Source: Calothrix sp. NIES-2098
GTDB lineage: Bacteria > Cyanobacteriota > Cyanobacteriia > Cyanobacteriales > Nostocaceae
Assembly (NCBI GenBank): GCA_002368175.1
Contig: AP018172.1
Span: 6,699,001-6,763,000, forward strand
Reading direction: 5' to 3'
DNA length: 64,000 nt
Made by a program: the position numbers and the translations under genes. The notes under the pieces are model-generated. The model did not search any database. It saw only the letters and a program-made list of their open reading frames with translations, and was not told where the DNA came from. This document shows, piece by piece, positions 53,972-63,182 of this stretch (positions are counted from its first letter, which is position 1; each line of letters starts with the position of its first letter).

Positions 53972-54628
53972 CTATCCATTTTTGGTTTGTTGTGAATTGA
54001 TGGGTATCTCGGTTTTTGGTTGCCGAACCCATCCTAAAGTCACTCGTTTCATAATTGCGTACAAACCTATAAGGATGATAAAAGTAATCGCAATTATTAC
54101 CAAAGGCTGTTTGCCTAGAAGTTCCTCTAGACCTTTGGTTAGTACAGCATCTGGCTGCGTAATGAAATCCCAACTATTAAAACGCAAGAACCGTCCCCAA
54201 TAAATGCCCACAGCAGAGAGTGCATGAGTAATTAACTCAACCCATAAAATCCATTGGCTCTTGCCAATTCGGTGTAAATAATAACCTAAATTAATTAAAG
54301 ATATGACGTAAGCTTCAAATCCAGCAAAAATTACTAATATATACAGGGGAATTAATACTAAAGTAATAACCCACACTGATTGAATTGTGCGGATATCATC
54401 TATCAGGTGAATTACATCTGTTAACAGATAAGGGGCATTTGGTAAAAAGGCGTAGAAACCTAAGAATCCTAGCCACCAGACCCAAGATCTACCGCGATTT
54501 CTCCGAAACAGCCAGACACTTAAAGCTAAAGGTATAAAAGCGAGAAACAAATTCCAAGTCATCCATCTCATATTGATTTGTAGGACTTGGAATAATTTAG
54601 TTATCAATTCAATCAGTTCTGCTTTCAT
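53972..54628 (-). CDS. DUF1361 membrane protein
   Basis: A 218-residue integral membrane protein with about six hydrophobic segments. The DUF1361 pattern is visible in WNLFLAFIPLALSVWLF, FLPNAPYLLTDVIHL and WGRFLRFNSWD. The role is unknown. I used the ATG at 54628 (MKAELIELI), since the longer frame starts with TTG at 54745 and adds 39 hydrophilic residues unlike the family. The C-terminal tail (TEIPINSQQTKNG) is polar. There is no clear operon partner. Confidence 0.82.
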   Translation of the reverse strand: MKAELIELITKLFQVLQINMRWMTWNLFLAFIPLALSVWLFRRNRGRSWVWWLGFLGFYAFLPNAPYLLTDVIHLIDDIRTIQSVWVITLVLIPLYILVIFAGFEAYVISLINLGYYLHRIGKSQWILWVELITHALSAVGIYWGRFLRFNSWDFITQPDAVLTKGLEELLGKQPLVIIAITFIILIGLYAIMKRVTLGWVRQPKTEIPINSQQTKNG

Positions 54629-55083
54629 AGATGCTAACTCGCAATGGTGTAATTGATATAGATTTAGTATGTATTTGTTGTTAACTTCATTGATTGGCAC
54701 AAAACTATAGTCAAGATTTAGACTGCTATTTTTGTTATGCCTCAATCAAACCTATTTCCTGAGACGCCAGACAATATTTTTATGTTCGTAGGACTCTAAT
54801 ACACGCTATAAGATGAGCAAAATAATCAGAACATGGTTATTAATATATCCGATATAGAAAATGGCTAGTATCTCATATGTTAATTAAGCCGGCTAACCCA
54901 CTAGTATAACCAGAAAATTATTAGAGGCAAATTTGCCCCATAAAAAAAGTCTATGTAATAACAATCATTACATACTCTTCAATAAGAATATGCAATTATC
55001 AATTTGGCAATTTCATTGCTCAGTAAACTGTTCAGGGAAAATAACCTTATACGCTTGGCAACATTTAATACTAAGTTATTCAG
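54629..55083. other. Intergenic region upstream of DUF1361 gene
   Basis: A 455-bp AT-rich spacer between minus-strand genes. It contains the promoter of the DUF1361 gene and the end of the hybrid kinase transcript. No gene, RNA or strong hairpin recognised. Confidence 0.4.
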
Positions 55084-57591
55084 CTAGGCGATCGCAGTTT
55101 GTTGAGCCAAGCTGACAACTACTGCCACTAACTCATAGAGATTGACTGGTTTAGCTAGATGTTGGTTAAATCCTGCGGCGATCGCCTGTTGTCGATCTTC
55201 ATCTCTAGCAAAGGCAGTTAAGGCAACGGCTGGTATCCTTTGTCTGTCATCTTCTTGGCTTCTAATCTTGCTAATCAAGGAGTAACCATCTTCATGTGGC
55301 ATTCCTACATCACACAGCAGAATATCCGGTTTAGATTGGGAAAAGATGTTTAAAGCTTCTGTGGCTGATGCTGCTGTTGTCACTTGTACTTCGCATTGCT
55401 CAAGGATGAATGCGAGCATTTGCCTGGTGTCTTCATCATCATCTACTACTAGTATCCGTAAGCCTGGAAGCGATGGAAAATCCTGCTGTCTGGTTTGCTC
55501 AACTCGATTGGGTTGGGTAACTTGAGGCTGATAGATAGGCAATTGCACTGTGAATGTGGCTCCCTTACCTTCGCCATCGCTAGTGGCAAAAACCATACCG
55601 TTATGCATTTCCACTAAATGTTGGACGATCGCCAGCCCTAATCCTAATCCTGCATGGGTTCGAGTTGTGGTTGCATCCGCCTGACGGAAAGCATCGAATA
55701 AGTAAGGAAGGAAATCTGCGCTAATTCCTTGTCCTGTGTCGCTAACAGTTAGCTGAACGCAGGAATTAATTTGCTTGAGTTCAACACTGACTCGTCCGCC
55801 CTGAGGAGTAAACTTGAGAGCATTAGATAATAAATTCCACATGACTTGCTGCAATCGCTCTGTATCGCCTAATACTGGTTTGACATGAGAATCGAGGTTT
55901 GACTCAACAACGATGGACTTAGTTTGCGCAACGATCTGTAAGTCTTCGATCGCGGACTTGACAACAAGAGGCAGGTAAATCGGTTGTAGATTCAAATGCA
56001 GGCTTTTTTGAGTGATGCGAGAAATGTCAAGAATGTCATTAATCAGCTTGCGTTGGAGTTTGGCGTTGCGTTCCATCGTCTCCAAGGCTTTTGCTTGAGT
56101 AGCGGCATCCATCTGGCGAGTTCTGAGCAAGTTCGTCCATCCCAGCATGGCGTTTAGCGGCGTGCGTAGTTCGTGGGAAACGATCGCCAAAAACTCGTCT
56201 TTTACCCGGTTAGCTTTTTGGGCATCGAGATAAAGCCTGACGTTATCAATTGCTAAAGCAACTCGTTGAGCCAGTTCTTGAAATATCTCTAACTCTGCTC
56301 GACCATAGCGACGTTCCGATTGAACTACAGCAAAAGTTATTGTGCCTAGTTTTCGCTCCCTTGCTGTCAGGGGCACGATCGCGTAAGAAGTGATATGAAG
56401 TTTTTGAATAAAGTTGATATGAGTTGGATCTTTTGTGTTGGAGCCTGTTACTGGATCGGGAATTTCTATAACTAACTCTGGCTGTTGGGTTCTTAGCACC
56501 TTAGGGGAACCATAATTAGCATTAGCACGCGGTGGATTGCTACTTCTCAGTTCGAGTGCTAGTGCTTCTAGTTCTGAGTTAGATGCCGCTACAATTGGTT
56601 CGCTATAGGCGATGAAGTTATTTTCACCCACAACATCTACCAAACATAAATCAGCCAGAGTAGGCACTGCCAAACGAGCCACGAGGGCTAAGGTTGTGCG
56701 GTAGTCTAAAGAAGAAACTAATAACCGACTGGCCTCAGCCAAAAAACTAGAGCGATGCTCTAATGCCTCAGCTTTAGTACGAAGTATTTGTTCCCGTGCT
56801 AGCGAGTCACGCAGTTTTTGCTCGGATTGTTTGCGTTCGGTGATATCTTCCATCAATCCGTCAATGATAGTGATGCCATTAACGGTAGTGAAGGTTTTAC
56901 TCAGCCTTACCCATACGGTTGTGCCATCAGCGCGTCGCAGGGGAATTTCCCGCACCTCGTTCTCTGGAACTTGGCGATCGCGTCCTGGGCTATTGTGTTT
57001 TAATTGGCTCAGAAGTTCGGCATACTCTTCTCGCTGAAAATAAGATTCAAGAGTTTGATTTTCGGGGATAGTGTTGATGCGATCTAAACCGACTAGACGG
57101 AAAAACGCTGGATTACCTTCTAATAATGTTCCATCTGCCTGTAAACGATACACCCCGACATTTAAATTATTCAGCAGGGTTTGCAAGCGTGTCTCTAATC
57201 CTGCAACTTTGCGTTGAGCTTCAGTATTTTCCCAGGCGCGACGCACGGCTTTGGGTAAGCGCAAAGATTGCCTGTTAGACTTGATGACGTAATCGTCTAA
57301 GCCCGATTTCAGGGCTTCAACGGCAATTTCCTGAGTGCCACTATTGGTAAACATCACCACTGGACAGTCAGGATAGCGACTTTTAATGGCCTTGAGTACA
57401 GTTAAACCATCACTCCACCGCAGCTGGTAGTCGGTAATTACCAAGTCAAATTCTCCCGCCGTCAATGCCTGCTCAAAATCCTGTGCTTGTCCAATTTCCT
57501 GGATTTGAAGATGAGAAAATTCTTGTTGTAGGGCATAAATCGCCAGATGACGGTCATTAGGATTGTCATCAATTAGGAGAATGCGTAACAT
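55084..57591 (-). CDS. Hybrid histidine kinase REC-PAS-GAF-HisKA-HATPase-REC
   Basis: An 835-residue cytoplasmic hybrid kinase. An N-terminal receiver (about 1-120, DLVITDYQL) is followed by a coiled-coil link, PAS/PAC (about 140-260, with GTLLEGNPAFFRLVG), GAF (about 290-455) and HisKA with H473 in AIVSHELRTPLNAML. The HATPase has LLSNALKFTPQGG and GLGLGLAIV. A C-terminal receiver (about 715-830, DILLCDVGMPHEDG) ends the protein. No transmembrane segment is seen, so the signal is probably intracellular. It is the last gene of a minus-strand signalling cluster, 230 bp after the small response regulator gene. Confidence 0.92.
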   Translation of the reverse strand: MLRILLIDDNPNDRHLAIYALQQEFSHLQIQEIGQAQDFEQALTAGEFDLVITDYQLRWSDGLTVLKAIKSRYPDCPVVMFTNSGTQEIAVEALKSGLDDYVIKSNRQSLRLPKAVRRAWENTEAQRKVAGLETRLQTLLNNLNVGVYRLQADGTLLEGNPAFFRLVGLDRINTIPENQTLESYFQREEYAELLSQLKHNSPGRDRQVPENEVREIPLRRADGTTVWVRLSKTFTTVNGITIIDGLMEDITERKQSEQKLRDSLAREQILRTKAEALEHRSSFLAEASRLLVSSLDYRTTLALVARLAVPTLADLCLVDVVGENNFIAYSEPIVAASNSELEALALELRSSNPPRANANYGSPKVLRTQQPELVIEIPDPVTGSNTKDPTHINFIQKLHITSYAIVPLTARERKLGTITFAVVQSERRYGRAELEIFQELAQRVALAIDNVRLYLDAQKANRVKDEFLAIVSHELRTPLNAMLGWTNLLRTRQMDAATQAKALETMERNAKLQRKLINDILDISRITQKSLHLNLQPIYLPLVVKSAIEDLQIVAQTKSIVVESNLDSHVKPVLGDTERLQQVMWNLLSNALKFTPQGGRVSVELKQINSCVQLTVSDTGQGISADFLPYLFDAFRQADATTTRTHAGLGLGLAIVQHLVEMHNGMVFATSDGEGKGATFTVQLPIYQPQVTQPNRVEQTRQQDFPSLPGLRILVVDDDEDTRQMLAFILEQCEVQVTTAASATEALNIFSQSKPDILLCDVGMPHEDGYSLISKIRSQEDDRQRIPAVALTAFARDEDRQQAIAAGFNQHLAKPVNLYELVAVVVSLAQQTAIA

Positions 57592-57821
57592 TGAGGTTCT
57601 ATAAAGTAGCTGGGAAATAGAGCAGAAAGAAGGAGCAAGCAGTCAGAATTTTCTAGCTTCGTTCAAAACAGGGCGTGGATACTTAAGTTAAAAATACTTT
57701 GTGTCTTTGTGGTAAAAAAATATCGAACCACAGAGACACCAAGACACGGAGAGAAGAGAACTTGTTATTTATGGCTGTAAAATTTTTTCATTGGGTTTGC
57801 CATGTGCCTTGATTCATAATG
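57592..57821. other. Spacer with imperfect inverted repeat
   Basis: A 230-bp gap between response regulator and hybrid kinase genes. GTGTCTTTGTGGT (57701-57713) pairs with ACCACAGAGACAC (57727-57739) at 12 of 13 positions. The sequence ACCACAGAGACACCAAGACAC is a kind often found as a dispersed element between cyanobacterial genes. It may hold a promoter for the hybrid kinase. Confidence 0.5.
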
Positions 57822-58274
57822 TTACGCAGTTTCAACTTGTGGCTTTTCATTAAAAACGATCCAATGTAAGTTAAGCGTTTTGACGATTTCTACTAGATCG
57901 TTGAAGGCAACAGGTTTGACTATGTAAGCATTGACACCCATATCGTAGACCAGGTTGATGTCGGCATACTCTTTAGAAGAGGTGAGAACCACTACAGGTA
58001 TGCGCTTGAGTAATGGTTGCTGGCGTAACCACCTTAGCACTTCCGACCCAGACCTGCGTGGTAGTTTGAGGTCGAGTAAGATCAGTACGGGTAAAGGATA
58101 AAGAGTGCGATCGCTATAAGGTTCCTCTCCAGATAAATACAGCACAGCGGCATCGCCATCATTGACTATCTGAAGCGAATTGGAGATATTGGCCTTACGC
58201 AGCGCTCGTTGAATTAGCAAAACATCTTTAGGGTTGTCTTCTACAAGCAAAATATCATCTCGGTGTGGATTCAT
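57822..58274 (-). CDS. Single-domain response regulator (Rcp1-like)
   Basis: A 150-residue stand-alone receiver. DILLVEDNPKDV holds the acidic pair, LILLDLKLPRRSG the phosphoacceptor (about D67), and VLTSS and KPV complete the site. The form with an extended loop between the strands resembles Rcp1-type regulators partnered with phytochrome-class kinases. There is no output domain. It begins two bases after the stop of the upstream kinase gene, so the two are surely co-transcribed and probably functional partners. Confidence 0.93.
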   Translation of the reverse strand: MNPHRDDILLVEDNPKDVLLIQRALRKANISNSLQIVNDGDAAVLYLSGEEPYSDRTLYPLPVLILLDLKLPRRSGSEVLRWLRQQPLLKRIPVVVLTSSKEYADINLVYDMGVNAYIVKPVAFNDLVEIVKTLNLHWIVFNEKPQVETA

Positions 58275-58276
58275 TT

Positions 58277-59797
58277 TTAATCAACAGCCTTTAATAATTC
58301 TATCCAAAATCGGCTTCCCTGTTGGGGCTGGGATTCCACACCAGCGTTTCCTCCCAGACGTTCGACTCCTTTGCGGACAATAGCTAAACCAATACCTGTA
58401 CCGGGATAAACTTCATTACTGTGTAAGCGATTAAATACTTGAAATATTTGCTGTTGATACTGTTGTGCAATCCCAATACCGTTGTCTTCTACCCATAGAC
58501 GGATGCGGTTTTCTCGTTGTTCGCTCCATACCCGTATTTGCGGTGTTACGCCTGGGGAAACGAACTTGATCGCGTTGGTTAGAAGGTTGGTAATCACTTG
58601 GATGAGAATTGTACGATTGCCCATAACTTCAGCTAAAGGTTGTGCAATTTGCACTTGTGCCTGACGCTGCTGTAATTCTGGTTGTAACTGCCTGAGAATT
58701 TCTGAAATTAATATCGATAGATTAATCGGTTGCACTGGTATATCCGTGCGGCTGAGACGACTGTAAGCGAGTAAATCTTCAATGAGGCGATCTGCTTGCT
58801 GGGTACTGTCGATAATCCGGCGCAAATAATCTTGGTTGGCTTGGGATTGTGCGTCTTGATTTCTCAGCAAGATAGAACTGAAACCAGAAATCGCCCGTAA
58901 TGGTTCGCGTAAGTCGTGGGAAATCGTGTAAGCAAATTCTTCTAAGTCTTGATTGGCAACAGCTAATTGGCGATTTGTTTCTTCTAGCTCTCTGGTACGC
59001 TCTCTAACTCGCTGCTCTAGAATTTCGTTAAGTTGGGATTTTTCAATTTCCGCCTGTTTGCGAACCGTAATATCTTCAATTAAGCCATCAATTACGCTTT
59101 CACCTTCAATCTTTCTCAAGGTTGTAGTTAACAAAGTCCACATCAATCTTCCATCAGCACGGCGTAACTCTACCTCGATTTCTTGCTGCTGGGGTGAAGG
59201 CAGATTTAGTAGTTGGGTATAATTCTCTTGCAAGTTAAATGGCTGCATTGCCTGAGCTTGAGCTAATGAATTTACACTCAATAATTCTAGAAAAGCTCGG
59301 TTACACTCCAGCAAATCTCCCGTAGCAGTGGCACGAAAAACACCTAACTTTAATTGGTTAAGCAATCCTTGCAGGCGAACTTCTAACAAGGTGGCTCGGC
59401 GTTGAATTTCTAACCGTTCTAAAACCACGCGTACAGTAGTTGCAAGACGAGTGTAGCGATTGGGTTGTTTGAGAACATAGTCGTCTAAGCCAGACTTCAT
59501 GGCCTCAACAGCAATCTCCTCACTACCTGTATTAGTAAACATAATTACCGGACAGGATGGATAGCGCTGCTTAATAGCGCGTAAAACTTCTATTCCATTA
59601 CTCCAGAGCAGCTGGTAGTCGGTAATAACCAAGTCAAAATTATCTATTGCTATTGCATTTGATAATTCTGTGGCATCGCGAATTTCTTGTGCTTGGAGTT
59701 GCGTCAATTCTCGTCGCAATTGGCGAATGACTAAAGCGCGATCGCCTGGATTATCATCGATTACTAGAACCTTGAGTGCTTGAGTCGGTTGTGGCAT
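58277..59797 (-). CDS. Receiver-PAS histidine kinase
   Basis: A 506-residue kinase. An N-terminal receiver (about 8-125; VLVIDDNPGDRA, DLVITDYQL) is followed by PAS/PAC (about 145-265) and a coiled coil. A phytochrome-type HisKA with H296 or so in YTISHDLREPLRAI and a HATPase (TNLLTNAIKFV, DNGIGIA, GTGIGLAIV) end it. The ATG at 59797 (MPQPTQALKV) is chosen because it starts just before the receiver; the longer frame from 59905 lies wholly inside the upstream kinase. The start overlaps the end of that gene by 44 bp, suggesting translational coupling. Confidence 0.9.
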   Translation of the reverse strand: MPQPTQALKVLVIDDNPGDRALVIRQLRRELTQLQAQEIRDATELSNAIAIDNFDLVITDYQLLWSNGIEVLRAIKQRYPSCPVIMFTNTGSEEIAVEAMKSGLDDYVLKQPNRYTRLATTVRVVLERLEIQRRATLLEVRLQGLLNQLKLGVFRATATGDLLECNRAFLELLSVNSLAQAQAMQPFNLQENYTQLLNLPSPQQQEIEVELRRADGRLMWTLLTTTLRKIEGESVIDGLIEDITVRKQAEIEKSQLNEILEQRVRERTRELEETNRQLAVANQDLEEFAYTISHDLREPLRAISGFSSILLRNQDAQSQANQDYLRRIIDSTQQADRLIEDLLAYSRLSRTDIPVQPINLSILISEILRQLQPELQQRQAQVQIAQPLAEVMGNRTILIQVITNLLTNAIKFVSPGVTPQIRVWSEQRENRIRLWVEDNGIGIAQQYQQQIFQVFNRLHSNEVYPGTGIGLAIVRKGVERLGGNAGVESQPQQGSRFWIELLKAVD

Positions 59798-61736
59798 GAG
59801 GATGGAAATTAGCTTTTGGTAGAGCAATCCAAAAACGACTGCCGATACTTGGTTGCGACTCAACCCCGGCTCGGCCACCCATGCGCTCAATACTTTTCCG
59901 CACAATGGCTAAACCAATCCCTGTCCCGGGGTAAGTTTCCACACCATGCAGTCGCTCAAAGACATTGAATATACGCTCCTGATGTTGGGGCGCAATGCCA
60001 ATGCCGTTGTCTATCACCCATAAGTTTATCCAATCTTTTTGTTCCTGCGCATAAACCTTAACTTCTGGTTGTATTCCTGGTTTCACAAATTTAATCGCAT
60101 TACTCAATAAATTTGTCACGACTTGGATGAGGGTAGGGCGGTGGGCTATGACTTGGGGTAGGGGTGAGATGACTGTGACTTTAGCCTGTTGCTCTTGAAT
60201 CTGGGCGCTAATTTGCTTTAATGCTTCTTCTACTACCAAAGTTAAATCCACAGGATTGAGTTGGATATCAACACGGCTGAGGCGACTGTAGGCGAGCAGA
60301 TCGTTGATTAAAGTATCCATCTGCACAGCACCTTCAGTAATATACTCTATGTATTCTTGCCCAATTGAATCAAGTTGGTCGCTGTAGTCTTCTAGTAATG
60401 CTTGGGCAAAACCTTGCATAGTGCGTAATGGTGCGCGTAAGTCGTGGGAGATGGAATAAGTAAAAGCTTCTAACTCTTGATTTGCTACTTGTAAGTCGGC
60501 TGTGCGATCGCTCACACGCTGCTCTAACTCGGAAGCATAGTTTTGCAGTTGTTCGCGTAGCAGAGATTGTTGGATGGCGATCGCTAATTGCGCGGTGACT
60601 TCACGAGCAATATCTTGAGTTTGAGTATCAAAAGCGGCTGTTTGTGTTGTTGTTAGGTAAAGTTCTCCCAGCAGTGTTTGTTCAACCAGCATGGGAATAC
60701 ACAGGCAACAGCGAATTCCCCCTAAGCGCAACTGAGCTAAAATCGGCGGATAGGAATTCTCAGTTGTCAAGTCTTCTACACAATAAATATCTTGCTGCCA
60801 GCTTTGCTCTCGGGCAAAATCTGTTAATGGCATTTGAGTACCTTCAGGAGGTTGCAATTCTCCGGTGACACTATGGCCAGCTATAATCCGACCAGTTCTT
60901 GTTTTAAAATCGAATAGGGCAACAAAAGCCTGCTGGTAAGGTACTAATTGATGCATTTGTTGCAAAGCAGCTACGATCAGTAATTCAATAGACTCGGCCG
61001 CCAAAATTGCCAGGTCAATTTCATGTAAGGCTACGAGTCTTTGCGCAGAATTTTGGGCATTTTTTGTTTGTTCTTGGGCAGTTGAGAGAGCATTTTCATA
61101 GCTGCGGGAAACTTTTGCCAACTGCCATTTGATAAAGTAGCCAATCAAGCCACCAATTGCGATTGACAAAAGAATACTCGTGAGGATGATTATTTGAGTA
61201 GTCTTTTGTGCTGTGTCGGCGCGTTGATTGCGTAGCTGCTCTTCGGTAGCGATAAAATCAGCAATTTGGCGGCGCATCAAGTCAGTTATTTGTTTGCGAT
61301 CCTTCAACCCTGCTAGAGATTCAACTTCACCGCGTTGTTGACGAGCGATCGCTTGGTTAATCGATTTGTACCACGTTACTTGCTCCGATCGAATATCTTT
61401 TAAGCGTTTAGCTTGTGTAGGATTGTCGGCAACTAGATCGCCCAACCGATCGAAAGCAGTGTTAATTTTGGAGCTAGCTTGCTGGTAAGGTTCCAAAAAC
61501 TCTGGAGTTCCCGTCAGCTGATAACCCCGTACTCCCGTTTCTATATCCAGCAGCAATTTCTGCAAATAATTTGCTTGGGAAATCACCCGATCGGTATGAT
61601 CGACCCACTGCATCGCTGACAGCAGGCGGGTAATTTGCCAGATGGAGACCCCCGACAATAGTAATAGTAAGATAATCGGCAGAGCGATCGCGCCGAGCAG
61701 CCTCCGCCTGAATGCAATTTGAGTAATTTGCAGCAT
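59754..61736 (-). CDS. Membrane histidine kinase with CHASE3 and GAF domains
   Basis: A 660-residue sensor kinase and first gene of the signalling cluster. Two transmembrane helices (about 12-34 and 183-205) flank a helical extracytoplasmic CHASE3 domain (about 40-180; with RGYQLTG). A GAF domain (about 235-395) and a HisKA with H430 or so in YSISHDLRAPLRTM follow. The HATPase motifs are TNLLSNAIKFV, DNGIGIAP and GTGIGLAIV. The kinase core is close to that of the next gene, suggesting duplication. Phosphate would pass to the downstream receiver proteins. The ligand is unknown. Confidence 0.92.
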   Translation of the reverse strand: MLQITQIAFRRRLLGAIALPIILLLLLSGVSIWQITRLLSAMQWVDHTDRVISQANYLQKLLLDIETGVRGYQLTGTPEFLEPYQQASSKINTAFDRLGDLVADNPTQAKRLKDIRSEQVTWYKSINQAIARQQRGEVESLAGLKDRKQITDLMRRQIADFIATEEQLRNQRADTAQKTTQIIILTSILLSIAIGGLIGYFIKWQLAKVSRSYENALSTAQEQTKNAQNSAQRLVALHEIDLAILAAESIELLIVAALQQMHQLVPYQQAFVALFDFKTRTGRIIAGHSVTGELQPPEGTQMPLTDFAREQSWQQDIYCVEDLTTENSYPPILAQLRLGGIRCCLCIPMLVEQTLLGELYLTTTQTAAFDTQTQDIAREVTAQLAIAIQQSLLREQLQNYASELEQRVSDRTADLQVANQELEAFTYSISHDLRAPLRTMQGFAQALLEDYSDQLDSIGQEYIEYITEGAVQMDTLINDLLAYSRLSRVDIQLNPVDLTLVVEEALKQISAQIQEQQAKVTVISPLPQVIAHRPTLIQVVTNLLSNAIKFVKPGIQPEVKVYAQEQKDWINLWVIDNGIGIAPQHQERIFNVFERLHGVETYPGTGIGLAIVRKSIERMGGRAGVESQPSIGSRFWIALPKANFHPHATTDSSTQGSSNR

Positions 61737-61935
61737 TTGCCCACACTACTGGAAAACCCGAACAGTTAGGTTTGCTCTATTTCATTTATAGAGGGAATGG
61801 CAAATAGGGAACAAAAGATACGGAGGAAAAAATCGTAGTCTTTGCGAAATAACGAGCAGAGGGAGCAGAGGAGCAGAGGAAGTGATTTGTATCAGTAATT
61901 TCGTGAATTGGGATTACAACGGTTCACCTAGCTCA

Positions 61936-62196
61936 TGTGACTGTTCAACTAGCTCTTGCGACGGTTCACCTAGCTATTGTGACGGTTCACCTAGCTATTG
62001 TGACAGTTCAACTAGCTCTTGCGACTGTTCGCCTAGCTGTTGTGACTGGTCAACTAGCTGTTGTGACTGTTCGCCTAGCTGTTGTGACTGTTCGCCTAGC
62101 TATTGCGACTGTTCAGCTAGCTGTTGTGACTGTTCGCCTAGCTGTGGCGACTGGTCAACTAGCTCTTGCGACTGTTCGCCTAGCTCTTGCGATTCG
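61936..62196. repeat. 21-bp minisatellite (12.4 copies)
   Basis: Twelve complete 21-bp units run from 61936 to 62187, plus a partial one. The consensus is TGYGACTGTTCRCCTAGCT plus two bases; variation is concentrated at a few sites. Two plus-strand frames remain open through the array (repeating SPSCCDC or TVRLAVV units), but no ribosome-binding site or domain supports a gene. The minus strand reads as a QSQQLGE-type heptad until a TAG. It lies in the 571-bp gap between a kinase and a lipoprotein gene. Confidence 0.9.
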
Positions 62197-62307
62197 TAAA
62201 GTAACTTCGCAACTCATAAACCACCCTTTTTTATGAAATTTACTTAAATATCTTTATATTTGTTATGCTGCTTTACCCTATGCTGAAAAATTTTTATTAG
62301 CTGCGAT

Positions 62308-62787
62308 TTACTCAGGTTCGCTACAGTATTTATTAACCTCACCTACTAGCTTATCGGAATCTTTACCTGCGGTTTTAGCGGCTGCTGTCAGTGCTGTGTC
62401 GATTTCTGTTCTAGCCTTTTGCAGTTTTTCCCTTCCAGCTTCTGAGGCTTCGGCTGTCTTAGCTGAACCAAGAGCCTTAGCTGCTTTGGCGATCGCTTGA
62501 CTGAGATTCCTGAAAACCTTAGCATACCGAGTTTGATATTCTTTTAACTTCGGATCTTCTAATTTCAGTTCCTCTATGGATTTTGTCACAGCTTCTAAAT
62601 CTTTAGACAGTTGCAAGCTTGTAATTACCTGCTGTCCTTTATTTTTATCAATTAGAGAATTTGCATCATTTACCGCCTGAATTAGTCGCTGACACTGGGA
62701 GGCTTTATTCTCAAAACAACCAGTCAGCAGCAGCGCGATACTCAGACTAACAGGAAAAATAACGTTATATTTACGCAAAACAAACAT
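62308..62787 (-). CDS. Putative helical lipoprotein
   Basis: A 159-residue exported protein. The signal peptide ends with the lipobox LLTGC (Cys about 24). The mature part is almost wholly helical and rich in K, A, E and Q (IEELKLEDPKLKEYQTRYAK, written in part), with two further Cys near the start and at CSEPE. I used the ATG at 62787 (MFVLRKYN) since it gives a normal signal peptide; the longer frame from 62814 adds nine hydrophobic residues. No known family. It may be a periplasmic coiled-coil factor. Confidence 0.75.
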   Translation of the reverse strand: MFVLRKYNVIFPVSLSIALLLTGCFENKASQCQRLIQAVNDANSLIDKNKGQQVITSLQLSKDLEAVTKSIEELKLEDPKLKEYQTRYAKVFRNLSQAIAKAAKALGSAKTAEASEAGREKLQKARTEIDTALTAAAKTAGKDSDKLVGEVNKYCSEPE

Positions 62788-62969
62788 GAACACCCACCAG
62801 CAGTAAAATCCCAACCATAGTATCCAATAATTCAGTAATTTGGCGATGAAGTAACGTAATTGGATACATCTATATAATTTACTACCTTTATTTTGTAGGC
62901 TACTGTTAGCGAATCAGAAGTCCTCACCCTAAATTCCTCTCCCAAAGGAGAGAAACTTTGAAATTTGCT

Positions 62970-62997
62970 CCCCTTCTCCCAATTGTGGGAGAAGGGG
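62970..62997. repeat. Perfect 11-bp inverted repeat
   Basis: CCCCTTCTCCC (62970-62980) and GGGAGAAGGGG (62987-62997) with a 6-bp loop. A weaker hairpin, CTCTCCC with GGAGAG (about 62937-62953), precedes it. Typical of a dispersed intergenic element. Confidence 0.8.
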
Positions 62998-63030
62998 TTG
63001 GGGGATGAGGGCAAATTTTGCTTTCGTGCA

Positions 63031-63087
63031 AGAGGTCTATTGTTCAAATCCCCGACTTTTTCAAAAAGTCGGGGATTTTTGACCTCT
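63031..63087. terminator. Nested hairpin with terminator-like core
   Basis: The inner stem AAATCCCCGACTTT (63046-63059) pairs with AAAGTCGGGGATTT (63065-63078) and runs into TT on the plus strand. An outer stem AGAGGTC (63031-63037) pairs with GACCTCT (63081-63087). The core could terminate transcription from either side, including that of the CbiO-type gene ending at 63183. Confidence 0.7.
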
Positions 63088-63182
63088 CATAATTTGTCTG
63101 GCAGACTACTAGCTAGATACGGTGGGCAATGCCCAATTTATTCATGGGGTATGAATTACGAATTGCAACGAAGCGACTTGAC

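Larger units (their letters stand above)
62788..63182. other. Intergenic region with two large inverted repeats
   Basis: A 395-bp spacer between minus-strand genes. It holds an inverted repeat at 62970-62997 and a nested one at 63031-63087. The 62930-63010 segment resembles the dispersed CTCACCC/CTCTCCC hairpin element common between genes of cyanobacteria. No gene. Confidence 0.6.

Noticed and set aside
61936..62196. CRISPR array
   Set aside because: The 21-bp units are directly adjacent and mutually degenerate, with no spacers; no cas genes in the window.
61882..62236. Two overlapping plus-strand frames of about 100 codons across the minisatellite
   Set aside because: Open only because the 21-bp unit lacks stops in those frames; no ribosome-binding site, and low-complexity products.
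63031..63055. tRNA T-arm-like sequence (GTTCAAATCCC)
   Set aside because: No acceptor, D or anticodon stems can be drawn; the sequence is part of a nested inverted repeat.
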